From an uncultured Paracoccaceae bacterium (GTDB lineage Bacteria; Pseudomonadota; Alphaproteobacteria; Rhodobacterales; Rhodobacteraceae): a DNA stretch of 64,000 nt. The DNA lies in contig CALMSR010000024.1 in the NCBI GenBank assembly GCA_937872465.1, positions 27,883-91,882 of the forward strand, in the 5' to 3' direction. Shown here one piece after another: positions 1 through 7,540 of this stretch; position 1 is the stretch's first letter, and every line of letters begins with the position of its first letter. Made by a program: the position numbers and the translations under genes. The notes under the pieces are model-generated. The model saw only the letters and a list, made by a program, of their open reading frames with translations, was not told the origin of the DNA and did not search any database.

Positions 1-509
1 TTGAGATTGCCGGCCTTTCCCGACGTCCCGCAGGTCTTCTCGAACCGGTCGTAGTAGGGTTCGAGATCGTCGTAGGTGATCGGCCAGTCCTGCAGGTTCA
101 TGTCCGCCGGGATGATCCTCTCGCCGTACCTGTCGACCGTCCTGGAACGGGCCTGATGGTCCCATTCGAGCCAGCGCCACGTGACGCCGTTCCAGTGGAC
201 CCCGGCCCCGCCGACGCCGCTGCCCGGGAGGAACGAGCCGAGCTGACGCATCGGCAATGCGGTCTGAGAGTCGTTGTTGCGGAAGGTGATGGTCTCGCGT
301 CGGACGTTTTGCATGAGGTCGTGACGGGCCGCGTAGCGCAGCTCGTCGTGGATCTGCGGGTCGAGAAAGTCAGGATTGGTGTCTCGTGGCCCGCCGCGTT
401 CGAGCGCCACGATCTTCAGGCCGGTGGAGGTAAGCTCCTTGGCGATGATGCCGCCCGTCCATCCGAGGCCAACGATGAGAATGTCGACGGAGTTCAGTTT
501 GGTGGTCAT
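1..509 (-). CDS. GMC-family membrane dehydrogenase, large subunit (partial, N-terminal part)
   Basis: The C-terminus lies beyond the left edge, so only the first ~169 residues are visible. They begin MTTKLNSVDILIVG and carry an N-terminal dinucleotide-binding glycine motif (VGLGWTGG, residues 13-20), an ALERGGPRD segment, and a GVGGAGVHWNG stretch typical of GMC oxidoreductases. The family (gluconate 2-dehydrogenase / sorbitol dehydrogenase large subunits) uses FAD to oxidise sugars or polyols and passes electrons to a cytochrome c subunit. The gene follows the TAT-exported small subunit by 23 bases on the same strand, the usual operon arrangement. The substrate cannot be told from this fragment. 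Confidence 0.85.
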   Translation of the reverse strand, partial: MTTKLNSVDILIVGLGWTGGIIAKELTSTGLKIVALERGGPRDTNPDFLDPQIHDELRYAARHDLMQNVRRETITFRNNDSQTALPMRQLGSFLPGSGVGGAGVHWNGVTWRWLEWDHQARSRTVDRYGERIIPADMNLQDWPITYDDLEPYYDRFEKTCGTSGKAGNL

Positions 510-532
510 TTTGCGTTCTCCTTGCCCGCCGA

Positions 533-1294
533 TCAACTGAGATCCGCGATGCCCATCGGTTCGACCGTATAGGGCCTGTTCCGGAAGGGCTCGATCTTGT
601 CCATGTACATCGCGCTGGCGCCGGGAAAGCCGATCATCTTCCAGGCGGCCTTGTCCTTGTTGCCGCCATACATCGGATCGGCGAAATAACCTTCGACCGT
701 CAGCTGAAGCAGCAGCCCGAAGAACGTCGCCAAGGGCACCGTCGTAAGCTCGATCTTCTCGTCTTCCAAGTCGGTCAGGACTGCGATCCGATCCTGCTCC
801 GAAAGCGCGCTGAAGGGCCGCCGGTAGGTTTTCTGCGCATGGGCATTGATGTCGGCGATGCCGGCCCTGATCAGTTCCGCAGGTGTCATGAGCAGCTGAT
901 AGCCCTGCTGCGGCGTTCCCTCGCCGAACGGACCTTCTAGATACAGTCGATCGCCTTTGCCGTAGGCACCGGCCATCTGCCGGTCGATGTATGTCGCGAC
1001 GCCGAGTTCCATGGCGCCCGGCCCGACTGTATCGCTGGGGATGAGCGTGTCGATTGCCGCTTCGATGAAGGCGGACTCGTCTACATTGAAGAACTGGTAG
1101 GCGGCGGTCGCCGGGTCCGGCCGGGAGAGCGCCGCGGCCTCGGCATGCATCGCGTGACTGGAGTTGACCGCGGGCTCCGCGGCGGACGCGGCCTCCGTAG
1201 GCGGCAGGGCGCCCGCTGTGGCCCCCGCAGCCGCGGCCAACGCGAGGAAATTGCGACGATCTACGTTGCTTCCGCCTTGAGCTTGCTTCGGCAT
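533..1294 (-). CDS. Gluconate 2-dehydrogenase subunit 3 family protein with TAT signal
   Basis: 253 residues. The start at 1294 is chosen because a GGAGG-type ribosome site lies just upstream; a longer frame exists but lacks one. A twin-arginine signal is visible at residues 13-14 (DRRNFLAL followed by an alanine-rich hydrophobic stretch), so export folded to the periplasm is expected. The mature part matches the small subunit of membrane-bound gluconate/sorbitol-type dehydrogenases, which escorts and stabilises the GMC flavoprotein encoded directly downstream. A cytochrome c subunit would be expected further left, outside the window. Confidence 0.85.
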   Translation of the reverse strand: MPKQAQGGSNVDRRNFLALAAAAGATAGALPPTEAASAAEPAVNSSHAMHAEAAALSRPDPATAAYQFFNVDESAFIEAAIDTLIPSDTVGPGAMELGVATYIDRQMAGAYGKGDRLYLEGPFGEGTPQQGYQLLMTPAELIRAGIADINAHAQKTYRRPFSALSEQDRIAVLTDLEDEKIELTTVPLATFFGLLLQLTVEGYFADPMYGGNKDKAAWKMIGFPGASAMYMDKIEPFRNRPYTVEPMGIADLS

Positions 1295-1449
1295 CGTTTC
1301 CTCCGTGGCCGCTGGCCCGCAACGCAACCGGGGCTTACCGCCCTGCCAGGGTCCGTCGCATCGATCTACCGCTTAGTTGCACCGACAAACCCATCAAGCA
1401 AACGAATTTTAGTGGCACTTCAGTGCAACATTTATGCTAGGTATGATTC

Positions 1450-2304
1450 ATGGACACCGAAATCGTCAGAACATTCTTAGAAATCGTCTCGACCGGCAGC
1501 TTCATCCGCACCGCAGAACGGCTCAATGTCGCTCAGACGACCGTGAGTGCGCGAATCCGCACGCTCGAGGAGCGTCTAGGACGATCTATGTTCGTGCGAC
1601 ACAAGGGTGGCGCTTCCCTCACGCCCGCCGGCGAGCAGTTCCTTCGCTACGCCCCGACGTTCGTGCAGCTGTGGCAGCGCATGCGTCATCAGGTGGCGGT
1701 GCCGCCGGGCCATAGCTCGTTGCTGATAATCGGCGGCGAAGTGAGCCTTTGGCAGCCGCTTGTGCTCGACTGGATGTCGTGGATGCGACGTTCGCGGCCG
1801 GACATCGCCCTGCGCATTCACATCGACGTGCCGCAGGACTTGATCAATCAGGTGGCGGCCGGATTGGTCGACGCCGCTGTGATGTACGCGCCGCCGCATC
1901 GTCACGGCGTGAGAGTCGACCTGCTCCTGGACGAAAAGCTCGTGCTTGTGACGACTGATCCCGAGGCCGGTCGCGTTGACTCTCCGGGCTTTGTTTCCGT
2001 GGATTGGGGCCCGGAATTCGCGCGTGAGTTCGGCTCGAGCTTTCCCGACGCCACAGGCCCCGGACTGTCCGTCAATCTCGGCCCGCTCGCGCTCCGCTAC
2101 ATTCTTGCAGCCGGCGGGTCCGGCTATTTCAGGATGCACGCGGTGAAGCCCTACTTGGCGTCCGGACGACTGCACCTCGTGCCTGGCATGCCTCAGTTCT
2201 CGTACCCAATTTACGCAGTGAGTTCTGTCGATGCGGACGATTCCTTGCTTGGTCCGGCCTTGGCAGGCCTGCGTGAGGTCACATCGGCTGGGACGCCCGC
2301 CTGA
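1450..2304 (+). CDS. LysR-family transcriptional regulator
   Basis: 284 residues. An N-terminal winged helix-turn-helix covers about residues 1-60 (FLEIVSTGSFIRTAERL, then the recognition segment AQTTVSARIRTLEERLG), followed by a periplasmic-binding-protein-like effector domain. It is transcribed divergently from the dehydrogenase operon across a 155-base gap, the usual layout for a LysR regulator and its target, so control of that operon is a reasonable inference. No convincing Shine-Dalgarno precedes the ATG, but the conserved N-terminus of the family fits this start. The effector is unknown. Confidence 0.9.
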   Translation: MDTEIVRTFLEIVSTGSFIRTAERLNVAQTTVSARIRTLEERLGRSMFVRHKGGASLTPAGEQFLRYAPTFVQLWQRMRHQVAVPPGHSSLLIIGGEVSLWQPLVLDWMSWMRRSRPDIALRIHIDVPQDLINQVAAGLVDAAVMYAPPHRHGVRVDLLLDEKLVLVTTDPEAGRVDSPGFVSVDWGPEFAREFGSSFPDATGPGLSVNLGPLALRYILAAGGSGYFRMHAVKPYLASGRLHLVPGMPQFSYPIYAVSSVDADDSLLGPALAGLREVTSAGTPA

Positions 2305-2562
2305 TCAGATGTACCGGTGGAACTGGCGGCGCGGGATCATTCGGTGAGTTGGATCGTGTCACAGGCAACAACCGGCAGCGTCACGTTCCCCGGCACATCC
2401 GGCAGCGACTGCACCGAAGCCGGCACTCGATCCCTTCCGGAACGCCGTGAATGATTACGACGCTACCCATGCGCTCTGCAGTCATCTCTTCGGACACCAC
2501 CCCGACCGAATTCCACGTCGGGTCATCGCCGCGGAGAACGGTCGCCCCTATCTATGCCTTCA

Positions 2563-2649
2563 GCACTGCCGAAACGGGTGGTACTGAGGATTGTCGCCGC
2601 CGTCGGGTTCGGGATGAGCTTGACCTTCTTCCTGCGGCTGGTGATCTGA
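2563..2649 (+). pseudogene. Remnant of the 3' end of a TauE/SafE-family gene
   Basis: About 28 codons ending at TGA (2647-2649) encode a segment nearly identical to the last residues of the intact TauE/SafE gene at 14,867-15,616 (shared stretches FGMSLTFFLRLVI versus FAMSLIFFLRLVI). Upstream similarity decays at once and is out of frame. This is not a functional gene. It marks the left edge of a duplicated block that continues into the leader and Rnk/DUF1127 gene that follow. The rest of 2,305-2,778 holds nothing else I can support. Confidence 0.8.
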
Positions 2650-2778
2650 GCCCCGGCGCACGCGCCCGGTCCGCCTGGTCTGCCTAGCGATTGCAGTGTT
2701 TGCCTCGGAAGAAAAAAAAGCGCTTGCCACCTCCAGATCGGCAAGAAAATGCCAAGCCTTCCGAAGAACTCACGAGGG

Positions 2779-2807
2779 CTTGAAAATACCCGAAGCCGGG
2801 GCTATCT
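2779..2807 (+). promoter_or_regulatory. RpoH-like promoter candidate, copy A
   Basis: CTTGAAA at 2779-2785 and GCTATCT at 2801-2807, with 15 bases between, resemble the heat-shock sigma consensus (CTTGAA / CCCATNT). The same boxes with identical spacing precede the duplicated gene at 15,742-15,770, while surrounding bases have drifted. Read as a sigma-70 promoter the same region gives TTGAAA and TATCTC with 17 bases between. Use by an RpoH-type sigma factor is inference. Confidence 0.5.
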
Positions 2808-2846
2808 CTCCATTTATGTTGCAGGGTAGACGTAATATTTGGACTC

Positions 2847-2937
2847 CGCGGTTCGCGGGCCCGCTCCTGAACCGCTCGCTTCCCCGAGCGGGGTAAGGCG
2901 TCCGCGCCCATCCCCGTTCGGGGCTCCTCCACCTTCA
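2847..2937 (+). promoter_or_regulatory. Structured 5' leader upstream of Rnk/DUF1127 gene, copy A
   Basis: Three successive hairpins are visible: CCGCTCG/CGAGCGG with a 6-base loop (2872-2891), GGCG/CGCC with loop TCCG (2897-2908) and CCCC-GTTC-GGGG (2912-2923). They are followed by CTCCTCC, complementary to a Shine-Dalgarno. The element recurs at 15,809-15,897 and partly at 14,231-14,300, each time upstream of a GreA/Rnk-like gene. One base pair in the middle stem changes on both sides between copies A and B, which supports an RNA structure. Attenuation or RNA-mediated control is inferred. Confidence 0.55.
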
Positions 2938-2984
2938 AACGTCAAATTTGGAACGGACGACTCAAGCGTCGCTCGGGGGATGTC

Positions 2985-3743
2985 ATGCGCGCACTCGACA
3001 ACTTCAACTCTCACATCACTGTATCACGGCCGCTCATGCTCGATGCTGCCCATGTGTCACGGCTGAACATGCTCGCGTCCGAGCCGCTCTACGGTGCGGC
3101 TCGGCTCGCCAGCTTCTTGCGCAAGGAAGCGGCACGGTTGGTAGTCGTACCTTCGCACGAGATGCCCGACGACGTGGTCAACATCGGCTCCGACGTGATC
3201 TTTCGGGACGAGGCCACCGGCCACGTCTACTCGGTGACGCTGGCAATGCCGCAGGACGCCGACATCGGCGCGCGCTGCGTCTCGGTGCTTACGCCGGTGG
3301 GTACGGCTCTGATCGGACGGGCGGAAGGAGCGGTCATCGACTACGAGTTCCCGGTAGGTACGAGCCGGTGTCTGACCATTCTGCGCGTCACCAGGCATGT
3401 GCCTGAGCAGTACGATGTCGCGATCTCTCCGCGCGAGCCAAGCGGCCGGACGAGCGGTGCGGCACGCGATACGGGGCGTTCCGCAGCCCGCCGCGGAGAT
3501 ACCGGTAGAGCAACCTTCATCCGGCGCGCCATCGCCGCGGCCTTGCGACGCTACCAGCGCGCCAAGGCAATCGCCCAGTTCGAAGGCATGAGCGACCATC
3601 TGCTCGCGGACATCGGTGTTTCGCGCCGCGACATCCCGCAGGTGGTTGACGCTATGATCGAAGGGGGCGCCCGCGGCCCCTCGGCGCCAACGCCGCTCCA
3701 GTCGACCGAAGCACCCGGCGATCAGCTGCGGCGGGCTGCCTAA
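2985..3743 (+). CDS. GreA/Rnk C-terminal-like domain fused to DUF1127, copy A
   Basis: 252 residues. Residues ~20-137 match the Rnk / GreA C-terminal fold, with the family-like signature VVNIGSDVIFRD, then YSVTLAMPQDAD and SVLTPVGTALIG. After a linker of low complexity (~145-175) comes an arginine-rich DUF1127 segment (~179-218: IRRAIAAALRRYQRAKA, LLADIGVSRRDI). Rnk-type proteins bind RNA polymerase near the secondary channel; DUF1127 proteins in alphaproteobacteria are small RNA-linked stress proteins. Joining the two in one chain is unusual. A second copy lies at 15,946-16,704 and a DUF1127-less relative at 14,422-14,832. GGGGGA precedes the ATG. Confidence 0.85.
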   Translation: MRALDNFNSHITVSRPLMLDAAHVSRLNMLASEPLYGAARLASFLRKEAARLVVVPSHEMPDDVVNIGSDVIFRDEATGHVYSVTLAMPQDADIGARCVSVLTPVGTALIGRAEGAVIDYEFPVGTSRCLTILRVTRHVPEQYDVAISPREPSGRTSGAARDTGRSAARRGDTGRATFIRRAIAAALRRYQRAKAIAQFEGMSDHLLADIGVSRRDIPQVVDAMIEGGARGPSAPTPLQSTEAPGDQLRRAA

Positions 3744-3801
3744 CTGGTCTGTTCCCAACTCGGGGTCCGGGCATTGCCGCCGATGGCCAGACCCAGACCA
3801 A

Positions 3802-3831
3802 GATCCGGGTTGCGATCCCGCAACCCGGATC
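3802..3831 (+). terminator. Perfect 13-bp hairpin after the Rnk/DUF1127 gene
   Basis: Arms at 3802-3814 and 3819-3831 are perfectly complementary with a 4-base loop. It lies 58 bases after the stop of the Rnk/DUF1127 gene and before the small membrane-protein gene. No T-run follows, so it may be an RNA-stability or processing hairpin rather than a Rho-independent terminator. The duplicated region at ~16,740 does not preserve it. Confidence 0.5.
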
Positions 3832-3862
3832 CGAGCAGAACTTCTTCAAGAGGAGCCGACCA

Positions 3863-4153
3863 ATGCTTTCAGCAGCAGACTTTTCGGAGATCTTTCCCTG
3901 GATCTCCGGACGACCCGAGCACGTGCGGGGATCTTCAACCAGGCCATCCATGGCGAATTGCGTCGCAAGGTGGGAGGACGACGGCGGGCGAACCTTGCGT
4001 TCGTCCGATGTGAGGCGGCCAGCCGATGAACCGACGGTGCCGCACTTGGAACCTGATCCGTGGGTCCTGCCTCTCGCGGCTTGTGCGATACCTGCACTCG
4101 CCATTGCAACCATGGCTATTGTGATTGCAGCCTGTATCGCGCAATTGCGATGA
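3863..4153 (+). CDS. Small membrane protein, copy A
   Basis: 96 residues with one hydrophobic segment near the C-terminus (about residues 68-95, WVLPLAACAIPALAIA onward). AGAGGAG lies about 8 bases before the ATG. The start region MLSAADFSEIFPW and the shared stretch MANCVARWEDDGGRTLRS are conserved in the duplicate at 16,819-17,157, which argues for real coding. I do not recognise the family. It follows the Rnk/DUF1127 gene in both copies, so the two probably belong to one unit. Bases 4,154-4,349 hold nothing I can support. Confidence 0.6.
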   Translation: MLSAADFSEIFPWISGRPEHVRGSSTRPSMANCVARWEDDGGRTLRSSDVRRPADEPTVPHLEPDPWVLPLAACAIPALAIATMAIVIAACIAQLR

Positions 4154-4349
4154 CGGCACGGTCGCAACGCCACGCTGTTGCCATTGCCTCAGCCAACACA
4201 GCCAAAGGAGTGAATGGGACGCTCATACAGCGTTGCTTGAGTGGTTTGATCGGCCGCGATTCCGAATCCGCAGGTCACGTCCGTCAAGCTGGTGGAATTT
4301 CCGGTGTAGCCGATGGTGTGCATCGGTCAGGCGGCCTCTGTTGTAATGC

Positions 4350-4790
4350 TTAGAACGGGGTCGGTCTGGACGGCATCGATCTGCGCGAAGGCCCCACCTG
4401 CATGTAGCGGTGCTGGCTCTGCCACTCGTCGTTCTGCTCGAAGAGGACGGCACCGATGAGGCGGATGATGGCCTCCTCGTTGGGGAAGATGCCGACGACG
4501 TCCGCGCGCCGCTTGAGCTCCTTGTTCAGGCGCTCGAGCGGGTTCGTGCTGTGAAGCTTGGTCCGGTGCTGGCTGGGGAAGCTTATGTAGGCGAGGACGT
4601 CGGCCTCGCTCTCGTCCATGAGCGTCGCGAGCTTGGGCCAGCGGCTGCGGAGTTGGTCGGCGACGTGGCGCCAGGTCTGGCTTGCGCTGTCGCGATCGGG
4701 CTGGTTGAAGGCCTGGCGGATCGCCGCGGCAACGACGGTGTGCTGGCCCTTCGACACGTGGCCAGGGCATTCCTGATCCAGTGCACGCGG
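4350..4790 (-). pseudogene. IS256-family transposase, C-terminal remnant
   Basis: The reading frame ending at 4350 carries the conserved C-terminal third of an IS256 (Mutator-like) transposase: DVLAYISFPSQH, then STNPLERLNKELKRRADVVGIFPN. The upstream HWIRNALA motif is in another frame; one missing base near 4,754 explains the shift. Everything N-terminal to it is absent and replaced by the end of the nitronate monooxygenase pseudogene. It is a dead IS remnant, related to but distinct from the element at 24,538-25,932. Confidence 0.85.
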
Positions 4791-4967
4791 GGGCTGTTGA
4801 AGAAGCTGGCGTCGGGGGGTCTGGTCGGGTCCGGCTGTGTGGGCGCGGCAGGGCAGTCGAAGGGGCTGCGGACCGACGATGTGGGATCGGCAGGCCGACC
4901 TGCTGTAGAATCAGGAGCAAGACCGCGAGCAGAGCGGCCGCAAGTCGCTTCAGGTTGACTGCCGCCT

Positions 4968-5963
4968 CGGCCCGAAGCCGTGCTGCTTCGGCGGCCATGC
5001 GTTTCAATCGTAGGCCCGCCGGGCAGACGTCGTCGATGTGTCTGGCGCCCCGCCCGGAATAGAGAGCCATCGCCTCGAGGTCGCCCTCGGTGGTCCGAAG
5101 GGGCGAATCCGTGCTGAACCGAAGGCGCGGCAGATCGCCGTCGCGGGCAATTACTTCCCGTGGAAGCCTCTAGGGGTCGTGGCCCGTGAGCTGGTCGCCG
5201 AGCACTGCCGTGACGCTGTTCTGCAGGACGCGCACCGCTGCGCCCTTTGGCCAGTTCAGGACAAATGCATCGGTCAAGACCGTGTCAGATCCATCGGACT
5301 CGACAATGCGCTTGTGGTAGTCGTGGGCGAAAGACTCGTCGGTGGCGAGGAAGGCGGTAACACTGAACGCCGGCGAAGCCGGCCGAAAGGGCGGCGGCAA
5401 GGCCGGCGCCATCCGTGATGCCGCCTGAGACCACCACCGGCAGGCGGGTTTCGTCCATCACCTGCCGTGCGAGATCGAACGCGCGTGTCCGTCCATGCAC
5501 ATGGCCGCCCGCCTCGATCCCCTGCGCGATCAGGGCGTCTGCGGCCGCGGCTTCGGCTTCGCGCGCTGCATTCTGCGTGCCGATCTGGTGAATAACGAGG
5601 CACTCTGCAGCCTTCACACGTTCCACGGCCTTCGGGACAACGTCCCAGAAGAAGGAAAACGCCTCGACCCCGAGGTCGAGGCAGCAGGCGATCTGCGCGT
5701 CGAGCAGGGCCGGATCGGTGGCGGCCGGGATCAGGTTGACCGCGAAGGATCGGGGTGGCGGCACGTAGCGCCAGCACCTCCCGTTTGATTAGGTCCGGGG
5801 GCTCGCGCACCATGCCGATGGTCGGGTAGCCGCCTCCGCCAGCAACCGCGGCGGCGAGTTCCCAACGGGCGACGCCCCCCATTCCGGCCAGAAGAACAGG
5901 GACTTCGCAGCCGAGCAGATCGCAGAGCGGGGCCCGGAGCAGCGGCCAGTCGCGTTCGGTCAA
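4968..5963 (-). pseudogene. Nitronate monooxygenase (2-nitropropane dioxygenase-like), broken
   Basis: The frame starts at a TTG (5963) overlapping the stop of the DUF488 gene. N-terminal residues read LRAPLCDLLGCEVPVLLAGMG, a typical start for this FMN enzyme family. The frame shifts near 5,760 (next segment FAVNLIPAATDP, then GIEAGGHVHG and VVVSGGITDG), shifts again near 5,390, meets an in-frame TAG at 5170-5172, and resumes with TTEGDLEAMALYSGRGA, the usual C-terminus. The end abuts the IS256 remnant. Two shifts plus a stop make function very unlikely. The family detoxifies alkyl nitronates, which would fit the nitrosative-stress operon it sits in. Confidence 0.85.
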
Positions 5964-6322
5964 GAGGTTCCCTCCCGAGCGAGCAGCCCGCAAAGGTGAT
6001 CGCGCAGGACGACGGCCTGATTGCGCTCTCGGTCCCTGGCGGCGAACAGCAGCGTGACATTTCCTTTTCGGCACCATTGGAGGCACCGTTCGACCGCTTC
6101 GGGGTTATCTCCGAGCTCCGACAGGTAGCGGCGGCGGAACTCCGGCCATTTGTCCGCGTCGTAGCCGAACCATTTGCGAAGGTCTGACGACGGCGCAACC
6201 TCACGGATCCAATCGTCGTGCTCCAGGTCCACCTTGGAGATCCCGCGCGGCCAGACGCGGTCGACGAGAATCCGTGCGCCGGTCGTCTCGCCGACGTCGT
6301 CGTACACCCGCGCCACGCTCAC
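5960..6322 (-). CDS. DUF488 family protein
   Basis: About 120 residues. Signatures include ILVDRVWPRGISK, HDDWIREVAPSSDLRKWFG and ELGDNPEAVERC, all typical of DUF488. The GTG at 6322 is preferred because GGAGG lies directly upstream; an ATG at 6340 and a GTG at 6316 are alternatives. Function is not established for the family; members are often found with stress and detoxification genes. It lies in the NO-related minus-strand operon between the AhpD-like gene and the nitronate monooxygenase pseudogene. Confidence 0.8.
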   Translation of the reverse strand: MSVARVYDDVGETTGARILVDRVWPRGISKVDLEHDDWIREVAPSSDLRKWFGYDADKWPEFRRRYLSELGDNPEAVERCLQWCRKGNVTLLFAARDRERNQAVVLRDHLCGLLAREGTS

Positions 6323-6344
6323 TTTGCCTCCAGATGCCACAGGG

Positions 6345-6674
6345 TCAGTCCTCGTCCATCAGCTCAAGCGCCTTGATCGAATGGGCGTAGGCCGCGCCGG
6401 CGCGCATTTCGGCTGCGACCCAGACCGACTCCATGATCTGTTCGTTCGTCGCCCCCGCCCGGCGCGCCGCCTTCACGTGGCCCTCGATGCACCAGGGACA
6501 TTGCGTGACGTGCGCCACCGCAATGGCGATCAACTGCTTCGTACGGGTGTCGAGAGCGCCGTCGGCGAAAACGGCCTTCGAGAATCCCCGAAACGCGTCC
6601 TCGGCATCAGGGGCCAGCGCCCTGCGGCGCTCGGCCGTCTCACGGGTGGGCCTGGGAAAGCGGAGGTCCGACAT
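6345..6674 (-). CDS. Carboxymuconolactone decarboxylase / AhpD-like protein
   Basis: 109 residues, the usual length for a single AhpD-like domain. The redox motif CPWCIEGH (C59, C62, H66) is intact in the expected helix, after DTRTKQLIAIAVAHVTQ. AhpD-like proteins act as thiol-dependent peroxidase or reductase partners. The gene starts 15 bases after the exported-protein gene and is part of the operon running from the truncated haemoglobin. The exact substrate is unknown. Confidence 0.85.
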   Translation of the reverse strand: MSDLRFPRPTRETAERRRALAPDAEDAFRGFSKAVFADGALDTRTKQLIAIAVAHVTQCPWCIEGHVKAARRAGATNEQIMESVWVAAEMRAGAAYAHSIKALELMDED

Positions 6675-6688
6675 CGGCGCCGCCCTTG

Positions 6689-6997
6689 CTATTCGCGCCA
6701 GTAGTCATTTGCGGCCGCGACCGTCGCGAAGTACTGCGCCACGACGCCGGACACTTCGATCAGGCTTTGCGGATCGTGGGAGTAGTTCGGACGCAGCGCG
6801 TGCAGAGCCTCGACATCCGTCTGCGTGGTCGTCACGGCTTTCCGCGCCATCGAGAGGGCGAGGTCGAACCCTTCGGCTGGCGTGTCGGTCATCAGGCTCG
6901 GCAGCCAGGACTCGCTGTCTTGGGTCGCGTCCTGGGCGATGGCCGGCCCGGCTGCAAGCGCGGCTGCGCACATGATCATGGCGGAAGTCTTGCGCAT
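6689..6997 (-). CDS. Small exported protein of unknown family (ANDYWR paralogue 1)
   Basis: 102 residues from an ATG at 6997, with AAGGAG about 8 bases upstream. A Sec signal peptide is evident (MRKTSAMIMCAAALAAGPAIAQ, ending about residue 22). The mature part contains SWLPSLMTDTPAEGFDLALS and ends VAAANDYWRE. It is clearly homologous to the signal-less protein at 13,078-13,317, which ends LTEANDYWRAPDVND, so two family members bracket the oxidase cluster. I do not recognise a named domain. This start lies inside, and in frame with, the hemerythrin reading frame described next. Confidence 0.7.
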   Translation of the reverse strand: MRKTSAMIMCAAALAAGPAIAQDATQDSESWLPSLMTDTPAEGFDLALSMARKAVTTTQTDVEALHALRPNYSHDPQSLIEVSGVVAQYFATVAAANDYWRE

Positions 6998-7528
6998 GGT
7001 TCTGTCTCCTTCTTGGCTGGAGGCCACTCGGGGTTCACCGCGAGAACTCCAGGGCCACCCCTGAACTTTCGGGAACAGCACGTCGTTCTCGAGTCGGATG
7101 TGCTCGGTCAGATCGTCGACGAATTCCGCCAGGCCGGCATAGAGCGTAGCCCAGCTGGTGCATGCGCCCTCTGGCGGGGTCATGCCTTGAGTGAGCCGCC
7201 GGATCTGATCGACCTCACGTTCGTGACCGTCGTGATCGACACGTATCACCGCGATCGGATGCTCGATGCCGGAACCGCCGCCTTTGCGGATCGCCGGAAA
7301 GAGAATCAGCTCTTCCTTCTTCATGTGGACCTCCATCTTGCCGACCATTCCGGCAAGGAGGCCGGAAAGCCCCTTCGGAACGCCATCGTCGTCGCAATGG
7401 AGATCTTCGACCATTTCGGCCAACTTGACCAAGCGAGGCAGTTGCTCGCGGTGACGGGCGTGATAGCGCGTCTCGATGTAGCGGGTCAGTTCGGTGACGT
7501 CGTAAATGGGGGCCGCTTCGGCCATCAT
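6689..7528 (-). CDS. Hemerythrin-domain protein (RIC/YtfE-like), frame open into the next gene
   Basis: The first ~150 residues form a hemerythrin-like four-helix domain. Iron-ligand type histidines and acids are visible in RYHARHREQLP, MEVHMKKEELILFPAI, VDHDGHEREVD and DLTEHIRLENDVLFPKV. The family repairs iron-sulfur centres or handles NO/O2; the N-terminal cysteine domain of full-length RIC is absent. Instead of stopping after LFPKV, the frame stays open for ~26 codons and enters the exported-protein gene in frame, ending at 6689. Either a stop was lost or the downstream start gives a separate product. GAGGAG precedes the start; ATGs at 7528 and 7525 are both possible. Confidence 0.75.
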   Translation of the reverse strand: MMAEAAPIYDVTELTRYIETRYHARHREQLPRLVKLAEMVEDLHCDDDGVPKGLSGLLAGMVGKMEVHMKKEELILFPAIRKGGGSGIEHPIAVIRVDHDGHEREVDQIRRLTQGMTPPEGACTSWATLYAGLAEFVDDLTEHIRLENDVLFPKVQGWPWSSRGEPRVASSQEGDRTMRKTSAMIMCAAALAAGPAIAQDATQDSESWLPSLMTDTPAEGFDLALSMARKAVTTTQTDVEALHALRPNYSHDPQSLIEVSGVVAQYFATVAAANDYWRE

Positions 7529-7540
7529 GCTCTCCTCGCT

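Noticed and set aside
2684..2938. Minus-strand peptide conserved between the two leader copies (VEEPRTGM type)
   Set aside because: Considered as a real small protein because the translation is conserved in both copies, but the conservation follows from DNA identity of the leader, and hairpins explain it better.
4790..4967. Tail of a further transposase between the nitronate monooxygenase end and the IS256 remnant
   Set aside because: A short VNLKRLA-type stretch hinted at a transposase tail, but nothing around it supports a family assignment.
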